Assembly: GCA_036478895.1 (NCBI GenBank)
Contig: JAZGEV010000068.1
Location: 1 to 41,417 of the forward strand
Reading direction: 5' to 3'
From: S010-17 sp036478895
GTDB taxonomy: Bacteria; Bacteroidota; Bacteroidia; Flavobacteriales; Flavobacteriaceae
DNA: 41,417 nt
The translations under genes were made by a program, and so were the position numbers. The number at the start of each line of letters is the position of its first letter. Positions within the stretch are counted from its first letter, which is position 1. Of this stretch, positions 32,459-41,396 are shown piece by piece. Under the pieces are notes generated by a model, which searched no databases, was not told where the DNA came from, and worked only from the letters and a program-made list of their open reading frames with translations.

Positions 32459-34984
32459 TTGCACAACGTCACAAAAATAACATTAATTATTCTATTTTTT
32501 ACATTAATTACGTCTTGTAATTCTGTAAAACGCTTGGGAGCTGATGATTATTTACTCAAAAAAAATACCATTATAGTAAATGGCGAGAGAGATAATGACA
32601 TTGAACTACACTCATACATTCAACAACGTCCAAACACAAGTTTAAGAGGTGCTTATTTTGGAATTTACATCTTTAATTTAGCCAAACCAGATTTTGAAGA
32701 AACCTATGAGGCATACATGGAAAATCATCCTAGAACCACTAAATTCATATCGGATGTGTTCTCAAAAAAGCAAGTAAAAATACTTTATAATTTTAATAAA
32801 GATAAAAATAATTACTTTAAAAGAAGTGGAGAAAAACCAGTTGTAATTGAGAACAAACGAACCAAAAAGTCCGTTAACTCTCTTATAGGATATTATAAAA
32901 ATAAAGGTTATTTTGATGTTCAAGTACGATCTGAAGAAGAAATTAAGGGCAATAAAAAGAAGAAAATCACCTACATTGTTACCACAAACAAACCTTATTA
33001 TTTAGCAAAAATTTCATCCAATATTGAATCGTCAGTCTTATATAGCATTTACAAAAAACATTTGCATGAATCGCATTTAAAAGAAGGCGTTCAATTCAAT
33101 GCAACTAATTTTGCCAAAGAAGAAAACCGATTAATAAATTTATTTCGAAATTCGGGCGTCTATAACTTTGGGAAAGATATGATGCATTTTGATGTTAATA
33201 TGACAGATTCAACATCGTACAAAAAAAATATTAAATTAAGGATCGATAACCCAATTCTTGTGCAAGGCAATAAAACAATATCGGTACCATTTAAAATTCA
33301 AAAAGTCAATAAAATTAACGTTTACACGGATTTTAGTTTCAATACCAAAGACGATATTTATACCGATTCTAGTTTTTATAAAGGCTATACTTTTTATGCA
33401 CATAAAAAATTAAAATTTAATGCAGCACATTTATCTAAGGCCATTGTTATTTCACCAGATGATGTTTATAAAGATGAAGAAAAAATTACGACTAAACAGT
33501 ATTTAAACGACCTTAAAATATTTAGGTCACCCATAAATATTGAATATATCGAAAATGAAGATGGTAGTTTAACAGCAAATATAAAACTGACACCAACAAA
33601 AAAGTTTGGAATTGATTCGCAGATAGATTTCACACATTCCAATATTAAACCCTTTGGAATTAAAGGAAAATTCGGATTTTACGATAAAAACATTTTTAAA
33701 GGCTCCGAAATTTTTAAATACTCATTCCAAGGCTCTTTTTTAAACGTAGCCGAAGACGTATCTGACCCAAATTTCAATTTCTTTGGATTAAGTTCATGGG
33801 AAATTGGAACAAATGCTTTTTTGAGAATACCTAGAATTTTTTTTCCATTTAATACAGAAAAACTGATTCCCAAAAAAATGAGACCTTCAACCGATATAGG
33901 TGCCAGTTTAAGTTATCAAAAAAACATTGGATTGGATCGTCAAAATATATCGGGAAATATCACTTATAATTGGAAAAGTAACAATAAAGTAAAGCATCAG
34001 TTTAACTTAATTAATGTTCAGTATATCAATAATATAAATTCAAGCGAATACTTTAAAATATTTGGAACAGAATTTATAAAATTAAGTAAGGTTGCTCAAG
34101 ACATTGTCGATTCTAACTCTATGAATAGTGAAGGACAAATAACGAGCACAACCAACTATATCAAATATGTTTTAAACCCTATTAATGGTTTTTCAACAAC
34201 CGATTTTGATAATTATAAAATTGTACAACGCATACAAGAACGTAGGAATATTATTACAGAAGATATTTTAGTACCTGTTATGTCCTACGGTTTTACGTAT
34301 AATGATAAAAAAACGATAAAAGATAATAATTTTAAGCTGTTTAATGCTAAAATTATTTCAGCAGGTTCTATAACAAGTGCTTTAACTAAAAAAAATGATG
34401 AAGGAAGAAAAGTCTTATTTGGTTTACCTGTTGCCCAATACATAAAAACAGAACTTGAATTTATCCGTTATTGGAATATATCAAATACTAATAATTTAGT
34501 GTTTAGAACCTTTATTGGAGCGGCAATTCCTTTTGGAAACTCAAATGAAATTCCCTTTAGTAGAAGTTATAGAGCTGGTGGATCTAATGATATAAGAGCT
34601 TGGCGTAGTTTTGATTTGGGACCAGGCGCTACAAAAAGTAATCTTGATTTTAATATTGGAAATTTAAAACTAGTATCTAATATTGAATATCGTTTTAAAA
34701 TTTTAAACAGTTTTTATAGCGCATTATTTATTGATGCAGGGAATGTTTGGGATATTACAAAATCGGACTTAACAGCACCCGAAGCAAAATTTAATGGATT
34801 AAATTCTTTAAAAGACATTGCCATAGGATCGGGCGTTGGAATTCGATATGACCTAGGCTTTTTAACATTAAGGTTAGATACAGGTTTTAAGACCTACGAA
34901 CCTTATTTAGAAGGAAATAGATGGTTTAAAAACTATGCGTTTAGAAAAGCAGTTTATAATTTTGGAATAAATTACCCTTTTTAA
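32459..34984 (+). CDS. TamL-like BamA/TamA-family outer-membrane lipoprotein
   Basis: An 841-residue protein. A lipoprotein signal (lipobox LITSCN) precedes POTRA-like domains (about 30-330; SLIGYYKNKGYFDVQV is a typical POTRA strand-helix) and a C-terminal surface-antigen D15 barrel (about 380-841). The barrel shows SRSYRAGGSNDIRAW, an expected loop-6-type motif, and ends FGINYPF with terminal Phe. The lipid-anchored TamA variant in Bacteroidota is called TamL. It acts in insertion of outer-membrane proteins or lipid transport across the periplasm. No ATG is available: the start is TTG at 32459, supported by the promoter 19 nt before it and by the signal peptide starting at once. tamB is not in the window. 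Confidence 0.9.
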   Translation: MHNVTKITLIILFFTLITSCNSVKRLGADDYLLKKNTIIVNGERDNDIELHSYIQQRPNTSLRGAYFGIYIFNLAKPDFEETYEAYMENHPRTTKFISDVFSKKQVKILYNFNKDKNNYFKRSGEKPVVIENKRTKKSVNSLIGYYKNKGYFDVQVRSEEEIKGNKKKKITYIVTTNKPYYLAKISSNIESSVLYSIYKKHLHESHLKEGVQFNATNFAKEENRLINLFRNSGVYNFGKDMMHFDVNMTDSTSYKKNIKLRIDNPILVQGNKTISVPFKIQKVNKINVYTDFSFNTKDDIYTDSSFYKGYTFYAHKKLKFNAAHLSKAIVISPDDVYKDEEKITTKQYLNDLKIFRSPINIEYIENEDGSLTANIKLTPTKKFGIDSQIDFTHSNIKPFGIKGKFGFYDKNIFKGSEIFKYSFQGSFLNVAEDVSDPNFNFFGLSSWEIGTNAFLRIPRIFFPFNTEKLIPKKMRPSTDIGASLSYQKNIGLDRQNISGNITYNWKSNNKVKHQFNLINVQYINNINSSEYFKIFGTEFIKLSKVAQDIVDSNSMNSEGQITSTTNYIKYVLNPINGFSTTDFDNYKIVQRIQERRNIITEDILVPVMSYGFTYNDKKTIKDNNFKLFNAKIISAGSITSALTKKNDEGRKVLFGLPVAQYIKTELEFIRYWNISNTNNLVFRTFIGAAIPFGNSNEIPFSRSYRAGGSNDIRAWRSFDLGPGATKSNLDFNIGNLKLVSNIEYRFKILNSFYSALFIDAGNVWDITKSDLTAPEAKFNGLNSLKDIAIGSGVGIRYDLGFLTLRLDTGFKTYEPYLEGNRWFKNYAFRKAVYNFGINYPF

Positions 34985-35100
34985 TTTTCATTCTAATAAG
35001 TATAAAAACATTAAATGCTTCTCCGTATTTATAAATACTTTTTATAAACTCAATAAAATTTTTAGATATCAAAAAAGCATTATAAATGTATTTTTTGTGT

Positions 35101-35129
35101 TTGTTTGTTTGCCACTTTTTGTATGTTTG
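35101..35129 (+). promoter_or_regulatory. Promoter of fbaA
   Basis: TTG (35101-35103) and TATGTTTG (35122-35129) are 18 nt apart, with a 21-nt leader to the ATG at 35151. Further TTTG words lie between them. Confidence 0.65.
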
Positions 35130-35150
35130 TATTTCATTTAAAATAGAATA

Positions 35151-36218
35151 ATGTCAAAAAAAATCAAATCAGGTGTTGCTAGTGGTGATACTGTTCAGGA
35201 AATATTCCAATTAGCAAAAGCTAATAAGTTTGCCTTGCCAGCAGCCAATGTTATTGGATCAAGTTCAATAAATGCTGTTTTAGAAGCGGCTAAAGAGGTA
35301 AATGCTCCTGTGGTTGTTCAATTTTCAAATGGTGGCGGACAGTTTAATGCTGGAAAAGGCTTGTCAAACGAAGGTCAAATTGCTGCAATTGCTGGCTCTA
35401 TTGCAGGTGCAAAACACGTTCATGTAATGGCAAAAGCCTATGACATTCCTGTAATATTACATACCGATCATTGTGCAAAAAAACTATTACCTTGGATTGA
35501 TGGTTTACTAGATGCAGGTGAAGCATTTTATAAAGAAAATGGCGTGCCATTATTTAGTTCTCATATGATCGATTTATCTGAAGAACCTCTTGAAGAAAAT
35601 ATCGAAATTTGTAAAAGATATTTAGAAAGAATGGATAAAATAGGTATGACCTTAGAAATTGAATTAGGCATCACTGGTGGTGAAGAAGATGGCGTAGATA
35701 ATACAGATGTTGACGTGTCAAAATTATACACTCAACCCGAAGAAGTAGCTTATGCTTATGAAGAATTATTAAAAGTAAGCAAGCGTTTTACAATAGCGGC
35801 TTCTTTTGGAAATGTTCATGGTGTTTATAAACCAGGAAATGTAAAATTAACACCAAAAATACTAGACAATTCTCAAAAATTTATAGAAGAAAAATACAAT
35901 ACCATTACCAATCCAGTTGATTTTGTTTTCCATGGAGGATCTGGTTCAACTGAAGCAGAAATTAAAGAAGCAATTGGTTATGGTGTTATAAAAATGAATA
36001 TCGATACAGATTTGCAATATGCTTTTATGGCTGGAATTCGTGATTATTTTGGCGATAAAACAGACTACTTAAAAGGACAAATTGGTAATCCAGATGGAGC
36101 TGACATACCAAATAAAAAATATTATGATCCAAGAAAATGGATGCGCCTAGCAGAAATTTCTTTTAAAGAAAGATTAATTGAAGCTTTTAAAGATCTTAAT
36201 TGTATTGATGTACTTTAA
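35151..36218 (+). CDS. fbaA: Class II fructose-bisphosphate aldolase
   Basis: A 355-residue protein of the FbaA type of class II aldolase. The zinc-site motifs are in order: VILHTDHCAKKLLPW (including the catalytic Asp and first His), LEIELGITGGEEDGVD, FGNVHGVYKPGNVKL and DFVFHGGSGSTEAEI. NMNIDTDLQY-like residues (KMNIDTDLQYAF) near the end bind substrate phosphate. It splits or forms fructose-1,6-bisphosphate in glycolysis and gluconeogenesis. It has its own promoter, and accD follows after 48 bp on the same strand, so the two may be read together. Confidence 0.96.
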   Translation: MSKKIKSGVASGDTVQEIFQLAKANKFALPAANVIGSSSINAVLEAAKEVNAPVVVQFSNGGGQFNAGKGLSNEGQIAAIAGSIAGAKHVHVMAKAYDIPVILHTDHCAKKLLPWIDGLLDAGEAFYKENGVPLFSSHMIDLSEEPLEENIEICKRYLERMDKIGMTLEIELGITGGEEDGVDNTDVDVSKLYTQPEEVAYAYEELLKVSKRFTIAASFGNVHGVYKPGNVKLTPKILDNSQKFIEEKYNTITNPVDFVFHGGSGSTEAEIKEAIGYGVIKMNIDTDLQYAFMAGIRDYFGDKTDYLKGQIGNPDGADIPNKKYYDPRKWMRLAEISFKERLIEAFKDLNCIDVL

Positions 36219-36266
36219 TTATTACATTGTTAACATGTTACAAATCATAAATAAAATCATAAACAG

Positions 36267-37124
36267 ATGAGTTGGTTTAAAAGAAAAGATAAAGGAATTA
36301 CCACAACAACCGAAGAAAAAAAGGATGTTCCTAAAGGGTTATGGTATAAAACGCCAAGTGGGAAAGTCATTGATTCTAAGGAATTAAAGGAGAATTTATA
36401 TGTAAGTCATGAAGATGGATATCATGTGCGTATTGGAAGTACACAGTATTTCGAAATTTTATTTGATGATAATAAATTTAAAGAATTAGACGCCAAATTA
36501 TCGTCAAAAGACCCTTTAAAATTTGAAGACAAAAAAAAATATGTAGATCGTTTAAAAGCAGCTAAAGAAAAAACTAATTTAACCGATGCGGTTCGTACAG
36601 CAGTTGGAAAATCATTAGGAAAAGACCTAGTAATTGCAGCAATGGACTTTGCTTTTATTGGCGGTTCAATGGGATCTGTAGTTGGTGAGAAAATTGCTCG
36701 CGCCATAGGTTATGCAATAGATCACAAAATACCTTTTTTGATGATTTCAAAATCGGGTGGAGCTCGTATGCAAGAAGCTACATTGTCATTAATGCAATTA
36801 GCAAAAACATCTGTAAAATTAGCCCAATTAGCCGAAGCAAAAATACCTTATATTTCATTATGTACCGATCCAACAACTGGAGGAACCACAGCATCTTTTG
36901 CAATGTTAGGCGATATTAATATTGCAGAACCAAATGCTTTAATTGCCTTTGCCGGACCAAGAGTCGTAAAAGACACCACAGGAAAAGAATTACCAGAAGG
37001 TTTTCAACGCTCAGAATTTGTTTTGGAACACGGTTTCTTAGACGCTATTTATGAACGAAAAGATTTAAAAAAACAGATTAATTTATATATAGATTTAATT
37101 CAAAACATACCAGTTAGAAGTTAA
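36267..37124 (+). CDS. accD: Acetyl-CoA carboxylase carboxyltransferase beta subunit, zinc-finger-less
   Basis: A 285-residue protein with the AccD core: DFAFIGGSMGSVVGEKIARA, SKSGGARMQEATLSLMQLAK, TDPTTGGTTASFAMLGDI and AGPRVVKDTTGKELPEGFQ. Together with AccA it transfers the carboxyl group from biotin to acetyl-CoA, the committed step of fatty-acid synthesis. The N-terminal region that normally carries a four-Cys zinc finger is present (GLWYKTPSGKVIDSKELKEN) but contains no cysteine. That loss is, as I recall, a feature of flavobacterial AccD. accA is not in the window. Confidence 0.95.
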   Translation: MSWFKRKDKGITTTTEEKKDVPKGLWYKTPSGKVIDSKELKENLYVSHEDGYHVRIGSTQYFEILFDDNKFKELDAKLSSKDPLKFEDKKKYVDRLKAAKEKTNLTDAVRTAVGKSLGKDLVIAAMDFAFIGGSMGSVVGEKIARAIGYAIDHKIPFLMISKSGGARMQEATLSLMQLAKTSVKLAQLAEAKIPYISLCTDPTTGGTTASFAMLGDINIAEPNALIAFAGPRVVKDTTGKELPEGFQRSEFVLEHGFLDAIYERKDLKKQINLYIDLIQNIPVRS

Positions 37125-37133
37125 ACTTAATCA

Positions 37134-37165
37134 CTAAAAAAAACACCTCATTTGAGGTGTTTTTT
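37134..37165 (+). terminator. Terminator of accD
   Basis: Stem AAAAACACCTCA / TGAGGTGTTTTT with a two-base loop, flanked by A and T runs on both sides. It can end transcription in both directions, serving accD and possibly the converging lipoprotein gene. Confidence 0.85.
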
Positions 37166-37190
37166 AATTAGTGAAACTCAATTTTAAGAA

Positions 37191-37333
37191 GTCCGCCGCA
37201 GGAGGACGAACTCAAAATTGTTAGTTGAACTAACCCCGCTTTTTAGCGGGGTCTGTGGGTTCAATTCCCCGATGCTCTGCATCGAAATAAAAAGGAAATT
37301 CTTATTTAATACCTCGATGGCTCTGCCTCGAGG
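37191..37333. repeat. Cluster of four hairpins in a 239-bp gene gap
   Basis: Between accD and the converging lipoprotein gene lie four short inverted repeats in a row: GTCCGCC/GGAGGAC (37191-37207, one mismatch), ACCCCGCT/AGCGGGGT (37233-37252), CGATG/CATCG (37270-37284) and CCTCGA/TCGAGG (37312-37333). They are clearly richer in G and C than the surroundings. They look like nested palindromic repeat elements. A T-arm-like word (GTGGGTTCAATTCCCC) is present but no tRNA can be folded around it. Confidence 0.75.
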
Positions 37334-37363
37334 TTGTTTATTTTATTAATTTTTTTAAATAAT

Positions 37364-38263
37364 TTACAAGCGTCTTAAATGTATTTGGTGATCCATCCCA
37401 TTTATTGTAACAATTCCAAGCACATCACAATCGCCATTACCATAATCCAAAGTCGCTACATTGCCATTTTTGTTAAGTTCCAAAACACCACTTACAATAA
37501 ATCGACAGCTTAATTCTCTACGCAAAGGCGTAGTAATTGTTGCTATTAATACAGTGCCATTTCGTCTAACAAACGTCCAATTTCCAGTTATAAGATAAAC
37601 ATTATCACCCCAATGTGGTGAACCAAAACCTTCAATCCATTCTCTAGTTTTTTGACCATTTCTAGATGCAAAAGTACCATCTGGCCAAGTTAAAGTTATG
37701 TTGACACTATGCATAGATTGAGGATTACCATTTAGATTTTGACGTTGACGGACAATGGTTGTGCTCCCTGCAACATTTTTAGCATTAAAATAGAAATTTG
37801 TAAAAGAAACTTGTATTGTTTTGGATTGCTCCATCATATTTAAAGTATATTCCATTGTAATAATACCACTTAAAATATTACCATTTGGCATTTCACAACC
37901 TGTACCAAAATCAAGCGTTAAAGTTTTAGTATTCCCAATAATAATACGCGTAATGATTAAACAATCTGGTCTAAAACGATTTTGTAAATTGTCGTTTTTA
38001 GCAGAAATTTCTTCAAAGTAAAAGGTATCTTCAACAATATTATTGATACTTTCAGTGGCTTTTTCTACCTCAACTTGAGTTTCAAATGCTTTTAATTCCA
38101 CAGTTTCTGTTGCTTCAATGTCTTCCAATTCATCCTTACAACTTGTTGTAAAAAGACCAAGAAAGGTAACAGTTATTAATACATAAACAGCTCTTTGCAA
38201 AACATTAATTTTTTTTCTAACTTCCCATGAAGCAGTTCGAGTAATTTCATTTTTTGAATTCAT
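37364..38263 (-). CDS. Hypothetical lipoprotein of unknown function
   Basis: A 299-residue protein not recognised as a named family. A rather long basic N-terminus (about 24 residues) precedes a hydrophobic stretch and lipobox (VYVLITVTFLGLFTTSC). The mature part starts with an acidic linker (KDELEDIEATETVELKAFET), then a beta-rich domain with paired Cys (FGTGCEMPNGNILSG; LDYGNGDCDVLGIVTING). These last two share the pattern LDxGxGxC..xxGxxLxGxI, which hints at two related beta units. Similar proteins occur in other flavobacteria as I recall. It converges on the hairpin cluster and is divergent from rpsO. Confidence 0.75.
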   Translation of the reverse strand: MNSKNEITRTASWEVRKKINVLQRAVYVLITVTFLGLFTTSCKDELEDIEATETVELKAFETQVEVEKATESINNIVEDTFYFEEISAKNDNLQNRFRPDCLIITRIIIGNTKTLTLDFGTGCEMPNGNILSGIITMEYTLNMMEQSKTIQVSFTNFYFNAKNVAGSTTIVRQRQNLNGNPQSMHSVNITLTWPDGTFASRNGQKTREWIEGFGSPHWGDNVYLITGNWTFVRRNGTVLIATITTPLRRELSCRFIVSGVLELNKNGNVATLDYGNGDCDVLGIVTINGMDHQIHLRRL

Positions 38264-38385
38264 ATTATTAAATTTTGAGTTTATATGTTTCTTTGACTAA
38301 TGAATTGTAAAAAGGTTTAAAACATCAATTTAATTTACATTAAAATAAAGTATAAATTTTGGCTAAATAATATTTTAGTCCAAAC

Positions 38386-38415
38386 TTGCCAATCCAATAA
38401 AATAGCATATCTTTG
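38386..38415 (+). promoter_or_regulatory. Promoter of rpsO
   Basis: TTG (38386-38388) and TATCTTTG (38408-38415) are exactly 19 nt apart, with a leader of about 50 nt to the ATG at 38472. In many bacteria S15 represses its own mRNA by binding in the leader; that is possible here but not visible. Confidence 0.8.
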
Positions 38416-38471
38416 CAGACTTAAAAGTCCAAAAATTGGGCATACATAAAAATCATTTAAATAATATTAGC

Positions 38472-38741
38472 ATGTATTTAACAAAAGAAAAAAAAGCGGA
38501 AATTTTCGCAAAGCACGGTAAATCAGCTACCGACTCAGGAACAGCAGAAGCACAAATTGCTCTGTTTACCTTTAGAATTAACCATTTAACAGGACACTTA
38601 AAAAATAATCGTAAAGATTATAACACAGAGCGTTCGTTAGTGAAGCTGGTAGGAAAACGTAAAAGTTTATTAGATTTTTTAATCAAAACAGATGTATTAC
38701 GTTATCGTGCAATAATTAAAGAATTAGGAATTAGAAAATAA
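38472..38741 (+). CDS. rpsO: 30S ribosomal protein S15
   Basis: 89 residues, the universal S15 length, starting MYLTKEKKAEIFAKHGKSAT. The 16S rRNA-binding motifs DSGTAEAQIALFTFRINHLT and LVKLVGKRKSLLDFL are intact. It is an early assembly protein of the small ribosomal subunit. The ATG at 38472 is chosen over a longer frame with TTG at 38436, which adds twelve residues foreign to the family. The rpsO-pnp order is conserved across bacteria. A strong terminator separates the two here. Confidence 0.97.
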   Translation: MYLTKEKKAEIFAKHGKSATDSGTAEAQIALFTFRINHLTGHLKNNRKDYNTERSLVKLVGKRKSLLDFLIKTDVLRYRAIIKELGIRK

Positions 38742-38750
38742 TTTCTCCAT

Positions 38751-38779
38751 AAAAAAGAGGCTTAAAGCCTCTTTTTTTT
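38751..38779 (+). terminator. Terminator after rpsO
   Basis: Stem AAAAAAGAGGCTT / AAAGCCTCTTTTTT with a long T tail, 9 nt after the stop. It separates rpsO from pnp, whose own promoter should lie in 38780-38905 although no clear -7 box was seen there. Confidence 0.9.
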
Positions 38780-38905
38780 GATTAAAACCATTTTTGAGAA
38801 GCTATAAAATCTATTTTCTCAAACAAAAACTGAATACACAACAAAAATAAATATAAGTATAACCGCATAACTGATTGAAGACAGTATGCAAAAAATTAGA
38901 AAATT

Positions 38906-41125
38906 ATGATTCCAGAATTATTTACGGAAGAAATTAAATTAGCTGATGGTAGAATCATCACAATTGAAACAGGGCGTTTAGCAAAACAAGCACACGGTTC
39001 TGTAGTAGTAAGACAAGGTAAAACAATGTTGTTAGCAACAGTTGTTTCTGCTTACGAAGCAAAAGAAGGTATGAACTTCTTACCATTAACAGTAGATTAT
39101 AGAGAAAAGTTTGCAGCAGCTGGACGTTACCCAGGTGGTTTCTTTAAAAGAGAAGCAAGACCAAGTACCGAAGAAATATTAGTAATGCGATTGATAGATC
39201 GCGTATTAAGACCTTTGTTTCCAAAAGATTATCACGCAGAAACTCAAGTAATGATTCAATTAATGTCGGCAGATGAAGATGTTATGCCAGATTCATTAGC
39301 AGGTTTAGCAGCATCAGCTTGTATCGCATTAACAGACATTCCTTTTGAATATCCAATCTCTGAAGTAAGAGTAGCTAGAATAGATGGCGAATTTGTAATA
39401 AATCCTTCTAGAGCAAATTTAGAAAGAGCAGATATGGATATGATGGTTGGTGCATCAGCAGAATCAGTTATGATGGTTGAAGGTGAATTTGACGAATGTT
39501 CTGAAAAAGAAATGGCAGACGCTATCAAATTTGCACACGAAGCAATAAAAGTACAATGTGCTGCGCAAGTTAGCCTTGCTAAAAAAGCTGGTAGAGTATT
39601 AGAAACTCGTGAATATAACATGGCAGAAACTTGTGAAGATGTTGCTAAAAAAGTAAATGATTTTGCATACGATAAATGTTATGCAGTAGCAAAAGAAGGT
39701 ACTTCTAAAAAAGAAAGAAGCTTAAAATTCTCTGATATTAAAGCAGAAACAAAAGCTTTATTTACTGAAGAAGAGTTAGAAGAAAAAGGAAAATTAGTAT
39801 CAAAATACTTTAATAAATCTCAAAAAGAAGCGATTCGTAATTTAACAATGGACGAAGGAATTCGTTTAGATGGAAGAAAAACAAATGAGATTAGAGACAT
39901 TTGGTGTGAAGTAGATTACTTACCATCAACTCACGGTTCTGCAGTATTTACACGTGGAGAAACTCAAGCACTAGCTACAGTTACTTTAGGTGGATCTAGA
40001 GATGCAAATAAAATTGATTTACCAACTCACGAAGGTGAAGAACGTTTCTATTTACATTATAACTTTCCTCCATTTTGTACAGGTGAAGCTAGACCATTAC
40101 GTGGAACGTCTCGTAGAGAAGTTGGTCACGGTAACTTAGCACAACGTGCCTTAAAAGGAATGATTGCAGAAGATTGTCCTTATACTGTAAGAGTTGTATC
40201 TGAAGTATTAGAATCTAACGGTTCGTCTTCAATGGCAACAGTTTGTGCTGGTACAATGGCATTAATGGATGCTGGTGTTGAACTTAAAAAACCAGTTTCT
40301 GGTATTGCAATGGGATTAATTACCGATGTTGAGTCTGGTAAATATGCTGTTTTATCTGATATTTTGGGTGATGAGGATCATTTAGGAGATATGGACTTTA
40401 AAGTTACAGGAACTGCTGATGGTATTACAGCTTGTCAAATGGATATTAAAGTAAAAGGATTGTCTTATGAGATTCTTGAAAAAGCATTAGAACAAGCACG
40501 TGACGGTAGATTACATATTTTAGGTAAATTAACCGACACTATTCCAGCTGTAAACGCAACTGTAAAAGATCACGCTCCAAAAATGGTTACTGTAATAGTA
40601 GCAAATGAATTTATTGGTGCAATTATTGGCCCTGGAGGAAAAGTGATTCAGCAAATGCAAAAAGATACAGATACTGTAATTGCAATTACCGAAGATGAAG
40701 ATGAAAATGGTGTAGTTGAAATTCAAGGTACAAATCAAGAAAAAATTGATCAAGCCATTGCAATGATCGATTCAATTACTTTTAAACCAGAATTAAATGG
40801 CGTTTATAAAGTAAAAGTAATTAAAGTATTAGATTTTGGACCAGTAGTAGAATATCTTAATGCACCAGGAAACGAAGTACTAGTTCATATATCTGAATTG
40901 GCTTGGGAACGTACCGAAAAAGTAACCGACGTTGTTAATGTTGGCGATGAATTCGAAATTAAATATTTTGGAAAAGATCCAAGAACTAGAAAGGACAAAG
41001 TGTCTCGTAAAGCCTTAATGGAAAAACCAGAAGGTTATGTAGAAAGAGCACCAAGACCGCCTAGAGATAATAACAGAGGTAGAGATAATAGAGGTAGAGA
41101 CAACCGCAATAGAGATAGAAAATAA
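38906..41125 (+). CDS. pnp: Polyribonucleotide nucleotidyltransferase (PNPase)
   Basis: A 739-residue protein with full PNPase architecture: RNase PH domain 1 (about 10-215), an alpha-helical linker, RNase PH domain 2 (about 310-545; catalytic region FPPFCTGEARPLRGTSRREV and SNGSSSMATVCAGTMALMD), a KH domain (about 555-620; EFIGAIIGPGGKVIQ) and an S1 domain (about 625-700). The C-terminal tail is rich in Arg, Gly, Asp and Asn (NNRGRDNRGRDNRNRDRK). It degrades RNA from the 3' end using phosphate. The basic tail may add RNA affinity. No partner RNase E-type gene is near. Confidence 0.97.
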   Translation: MIPELFTEEIKLADGRIITIETGRLAKQAHGSVVVRQGKTMLLATVVSAYEAKEGMNFLPLTVDYREKFAAAGRYPGGFFKREARPSTEEILVMRLIDRVLRPLFPKDYHAETQVMIQLMSADEDVMPDSLAGLAASACIALTDIPFEYPISEVRVARIDGEFVINPSRANLERADMDMMVGASAESVMMVEGEFDECSEKEMADAIKFAHEAIKVQCAAQVSLAKKAGRVLETREYNMAETCEDVAKKVNDFAYDKCYAVAKEGTSKKERSLKFSDIKAETKALFTEEELEEKGKLVSKYFNKSQKEAIRNLTMDEGIRLDGRKTNEIRDIWCEVDYLPSTHGSAVFTRGETQALATVTLGGSRDANKIDLPTHEGEERFYLHYNFPPFCTGEARPLRGTSRREVGHGNLAQRALKGMIAEDCPYTVRVVSEVLESNGSSSMATVCAGTMALMDAGVELKKPVSGIAMGLITDVESGKYAVLSDILGDEDHLGDMDFKVTGTADGITACQMDIKVKGLSYEILEKALEQARDGRLHILGKLTDTIPAVNATVKDHAPKMVTVIVANEFIGAIIGPGGKVIQQMQKDTDTVIAITEDEDENGVVEIQGTNQEKIDQAIAMIDSITFKPELNGVYKVKVIKVLDFGPVVEYLNAPGNEVLVHISELAWERTEKVTDVVNVGDEFEIKYFGKDPRTRKDKVSRKALMEKPEGYVERAPRPPRDNNRGRDNRGRDNRNRDRK

Positions 41126-41150
41126 ATTCTATACCTATTTTTTAATAACT

Positions 41151-41186
41151 AAGGTCGATAAGCAATTGCTTATCGACCTTTTTTAA
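41151..41186 (+). terminator. Terminator 1 of pnp
   Basis: A perfect 30-nt palindrome (arms AAGGTCGATAAGCAA / TTGCTTATCGACCTT) followed by a T run, 25 nt after the pnp stop. Confidence 0.9.
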
Positions 41187-41187
41187 T

Positions 41188-41226
41188 AGTCAGAGTTTCA
41201 CTCCTAGTGAAGCTCTGACTTTTTTA
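41188..41226 (+). terminator. Terminator 2 of pnp
   Basis: Stem AGTCAGAGTTTCACT / AGTGAAGCTCTGACT (one wobble pair), loop CCT, followed by TTTTTT. It backs up the terminator just before it. Confidence 0.85.
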
Positions 41227-41356
41227 ATTAAAAATCGTTAAGTTCCACCAATAAACTCGAAAAAAATATTATTTCTAACGAATTCATATAAAATTTAAAT
41301 ACTTGATAATTAGTAAATTATATCAAACACAAAATATAATTTTTAGATAAAAAGCA

Positions 41357-41396
41357 TAAAAAACCCTTACTTTAAGGGTAAAGTAAGGGAGTTTTT
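41357..41396. terminator. Strong hairpin near the window end
   Basis: Stem CCCTTACTTTA / TAAAGTAAGGG around AGGG, flanked by A-rich and T-rich runs, so it could terminate in either direction. It probably closes a minus-strand gene lying beyond the window. The remaining bases 41126-41417 hold no gene. Confidence 0.65.

Noticed and set aside
37254..37270. Possible tRNA, from a T-arm-like GTGGGTTCAATTCCCC
   Set aside because: No acceptor stem, anticodon arm or D arm can be placed around it.
38436..38471. Twelve-residue N-terminal extension of S15
   Set aside because: S15 is 89 residues in nearly all bacteria and the ATG at 38472 gives exactly that.
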